A stretch of 25,753 nucleotides of DNA from JAWKHR01 sp041394725 (lineage in GTDB: Bacteria; Acidobacteriota; Vicinamibacteria; Vicinamibacterales; SCN-69-37), in assembly GCA_041394725.1 (NCBI GenBank), contig JAWKHR010000071.1:1-25753 (forward strand), given 5' to 3'. The notes below the pieces were generated by a model. The model was not told the origin of the DNA. It searched no databases and saw only the letters and a program-made list of their open reading frames with translations. Below, in pieces: positions 24,100 through 25,753 of this stretch (position 1 is the stretch's first letter; every line of letters begins with the position of its first letter). A program made the translations under genes and the position numbers.

Positions 24100-25281
24100 G
24101 TGCCGCCCACCGCCGTCGTCACCCGCCGGGGCGCCGAACGCCTGCGCGCCGGCCACCCGTGGATCTACCAGTCGGACGTCGCCGCGGTCGAGGCCGAGGC
24201 GGGCGACGTCGTGGCCGTGCGCGGGGAGCGCGGGCGGCCGCTCGCCTGGGCGCTGTTCTCCGACCGATCGCAGATCACCCTGCGCGCGCTGGCCGGCGTG
24301 CCGCCGCCCGCGGGCGACGCGGCCTTCGACGACCGCGCGTGGCTCGCCGCGCGGATCCGCGCCGCCGGCGAGTACCGGCGGTCGCTCGCGATCGACGCCA
24401 ACGCGTATCGCGTCGTCCACGGCGAGGCCGACGGCCTGCCCGCGCTCGTCGTCGATCGGTACGACGATGTGCTGGTGGTGCAGGCGCTCTGTCAGGGCAT
24501 GGATCGGCGGCTGCCGGTCATCGTCGAGGCGCTGGTCGAGGTGTTCGCGCCGCGCGGCATCCTCGCGCGCAACGACCCGCGCGTGCGCGGGCTCGAGGGG
24601 CTGGACCAGGTGGTGGAGGTCGTCCACGGCGAGGTGCCGGACGTGATCGAGGTGCGCGAGGCCGGCGTGCGGCTGATGGCGAGCCCGAGGCACGGCCAGA
24701 AGACCGGGCTGTTCCTGGACCAGCGCGAGAACCACGTGGCCGCCGCCGCGTACGCGCGCGGCCGGGCGCTCGACGCGTTCACCTACAACGGCGGGTTCGC
24801 GCTGCACCTGGCGGAGCGGTGCCCGCACGTGCTGGCGCTGGACTCGTCGGCGGCCGCGGTCGAGACGACCCGCGCCAACGCGGCGCTCAACGGCGCGGCG
24901 AACGTCGAGGTGCGCGAGGCGAACGTCTTCGACGAGCTGCGCGAGCTCGAGACCGCGCACGCGCGGTTCGACACGATCGTGCTGGACCCGCCGGCGTTCG
25001 CGAAGAACAAGGCGTCGGTCGCGCGCGCCGCGGCGGGCTACAAGGAGATCAACCTGCGCGCGCTGAAGCTGCTCGCGCCGGGCGGGCACCTGGTCACGTG
25101 CAGCTGCTCGTACCACGTGGACGAGGCGATGCTGATGGAGATCGTCACGGCCGCCGCCGCCGATGCGCGGGTCAGCGTCTGGCTGGTGGAGAAGCGGATG
25201 CAGGCGCGCGACCATCCGGTGCTGGTGGGGGTGCCGGAAACGCACTATCTGAAGTGCCTGATTCTGCGGACGCTCGCGTGA
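24100..25281 (+). CDS. RlmI-like 23S rRNA (cytosine-C5) methyltransferase
   Basis: AdoMet-dependent enzyme of the RlmI group, which makes m5C1962 in 23S rRNA in E. coli. The protein is 393 aa, as expected. An N-terminal PUA-like domain (about 1-80; HPWIYQSDV, GDVVAVRGERGRPLAWALFS in pieces) is followed by the methyltransferase core: QKTGLFLDQRENH (from Q200), FTYNGGFALHLA (AdoMet loop), LDPPAFAKNK with D296, and TCSCSYHV with C334 and C336. The start is GTG at 24100 with no Shine-Dalgarno; no ATG is available near the conserved N-terminus. Exact target C1962 is by family only. Confidence 0.88.
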   Translation: MPPTAVVTRRGAERLRAGHPWIYQSDVAAVEAEAGDVVAVRGERGRPLAWALFSDRSQITLRALAGVPPPAGDAAFDDRAWLAARIRAAGEYRRSLAIDANAYRVVHGEADGLPALVVDRYDDVLVVQALCQGMDRRLPVIVEALVEVFAPRGILARNDPRVRGLEGLDQVVEVVHGEVPDVIEVREAGVRLMASPRHGQKTGLFLDQRENHVAAAAYARGRALDAFTYNGGFALHLAERCPHVLALDSSAAAVETTRANAALNGAANVEVREANVFDELRELETAHARFDTIVLDPPAFAKNKASVARAAAGYKEINLRALKLLAPGGHLVTCSCSYHVDEAMLMEIVTAAAADARVSVWLVEKRMQARDHPVLVGVPETHYLKCLILRTLA

Positions 25282-25300
25282 GGTGGCATTTTCTGCCATC
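25282..25300 (+). terminator. Weak hairpin after the rRNA methyltransferase gene
   Basis: A 7-bp stem with one wobble (GGTGGCA/TGCCATC, 5-nt loop TTTTC) begins right after the stop codon. It has no following U-run, so it is at best a weak terminator or 3'-end stabiliser. The rest of the 151-bp gap holds an 11-bp direct repeat (CGTCCGGCCGG at 25321 and 25361) and nothing else I can identify. Confidence 0.3.
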
Positions 25301-25432
25301 CGGCGCTCGTTTCGGCCACCCGTCCGGCCGGGAGCCCGTCAAACGGTCCGGGGGAGCGGCCGTCCGGCCGGTGGTCCCGCTCTTGCAGCGGCTTCCTCGT
25401 ATTTGAGCCTGTCTTCCGACCTGGAGGTCTGA

Positions 25433-25753
25433 ATGCTTCGTCGATCCGGTCTCGTCCTCGTGTTCCTGGTGTCCGCGGCCCTGCTGGTCGCGCGTCCCGC
25501 CGCCGCCCAGACGGCCGTCGGCGTCCGCGCCGGCGTCAGCGGTGACCCCGATCAGTTCGTCTTCGGCGGCCACGTCGAGACGTCGCCGCTCATGGAGCAC
25601 CTCACGTTCCGGCCGAACGTCGAGATCGGCGTCGGCGACAACGTCACCCTCTTCAGCATCAACCTCGAGTTCGCCTACAAGTTCCCGATCCAGAACCAGC
25701 CGTGGACGCTCTACGTCGGTGCCGGCCCGGCGGTGAACTTCTACTCGGCCCGC
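25433..25753 (+). CDS. Exported outer-membrane beta-barrel-like protein (3' end cut by window edge)
   Basis: The first 107 codons of a secreted protein. A strong signal peptide (MLRRSGLVLVFLVSAALLVA, then RPAAAQ, cleavage after AAA or AQ) is followed by alternating polar/hydrophobic strands with Gly and aromatic residues (VGVRAGVSGDPDQFVFGGHVE, NVEIGVGDNVTLFSINLEFAYKF, WTLYVGAGPAVNFYSA, each shown in part). This pattern is typical of small OmpA/OmpW-like or porin-like barrels, so the outer membrane is the likely location. ATG at 25433 has GGAGG 5 nt upstream. The frame stays open at the right edge. No specific family can be named. Confidence 0.8.
   Translation, partial: MLRRSGLVLVFLVSAALLVARPAAAQTAVGVRAGVSGDPDQFVFGGHVETSPLMEHLTFRPNVEIGVGDNVTLFSINLEFAYKFPIQNQPWTLYVGAGPAVNFYSAR

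Overview
The window is a dense, very GC-rich stretch (about 70% by eye) of a bacterial chromosome. It is mostly housekeeping genes in head-to-tail runs with short overlaps. The mix fits Acidobacteriota, possibly class Vicinamibacteria: mutS2 next to dnaG, a cellulose-synthase-like GT2 enzyme, a secreted TPR protein with a carboxypeptidase-regulatory-like front domain, a stand-alone formimidoyl-folate cyclodeaminase beside hutI, and heptamer repeats between genes. This placement is inferred from gene content; no rRNA or tRNA gene is visible.

Layout. Positions 1-4038 (minus): mutS2 then dnaG, with dnaG cut by the left edge. Positions 4176-6504 (plus): a translationally coupled trio of ECF sigma factor, four-TM membrane protein and exported serine hydrolase. 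Positions 6515-7294 (minus): a solitary larB. Positions 7305-13182 (plus): a good sigma70-like promoter, a processive GT2 glycosyltransferase, citrate synthase, a 112-bp array of phased heptamers, a probably frameshifted small membrane protein, then lepA and lepB. An A/T-flanked hairpin lies between lepB and the convergent mgtE.

Positions 13226-24076 are one long minus-strand run. In transcription order it holds rpiB, glyA (broken), a DinG/XPD-type helicase, a Dam-like adenine methyltransferase overlapping a small PD-(D/E)XK-type nuclease gene (a likely type II restriction-modification pair), a secreted TPR protein, yggS, a DUF167 gene, hutI, a cyclodeaminase and mgtE. Positions 24100-25753 (plus): an rlmI-like rRNA methyltransferase, divergent from rpiB, and the start of an exported beta-barrel-like protein cut by the right edge.

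How the genes fit together: hutI and the cyclodeaminase are two steps of histidine catabolism feeding one-carbon units to folate, and glyA also serves folate metabolism. DnaG, MutS2, the DinG-like helicase and the restriction-modification pair act on DNA. LepA, LepB and RlmI act in translation and export. I see no clearly new multi-gene system. The points most worth a second look are the doubly frameshifted glyA, the small restriction-modification pair, the phased heptamer arrays, the probable frameshift before lepA, and the cyclodeaminase with a HEAT-like tail.
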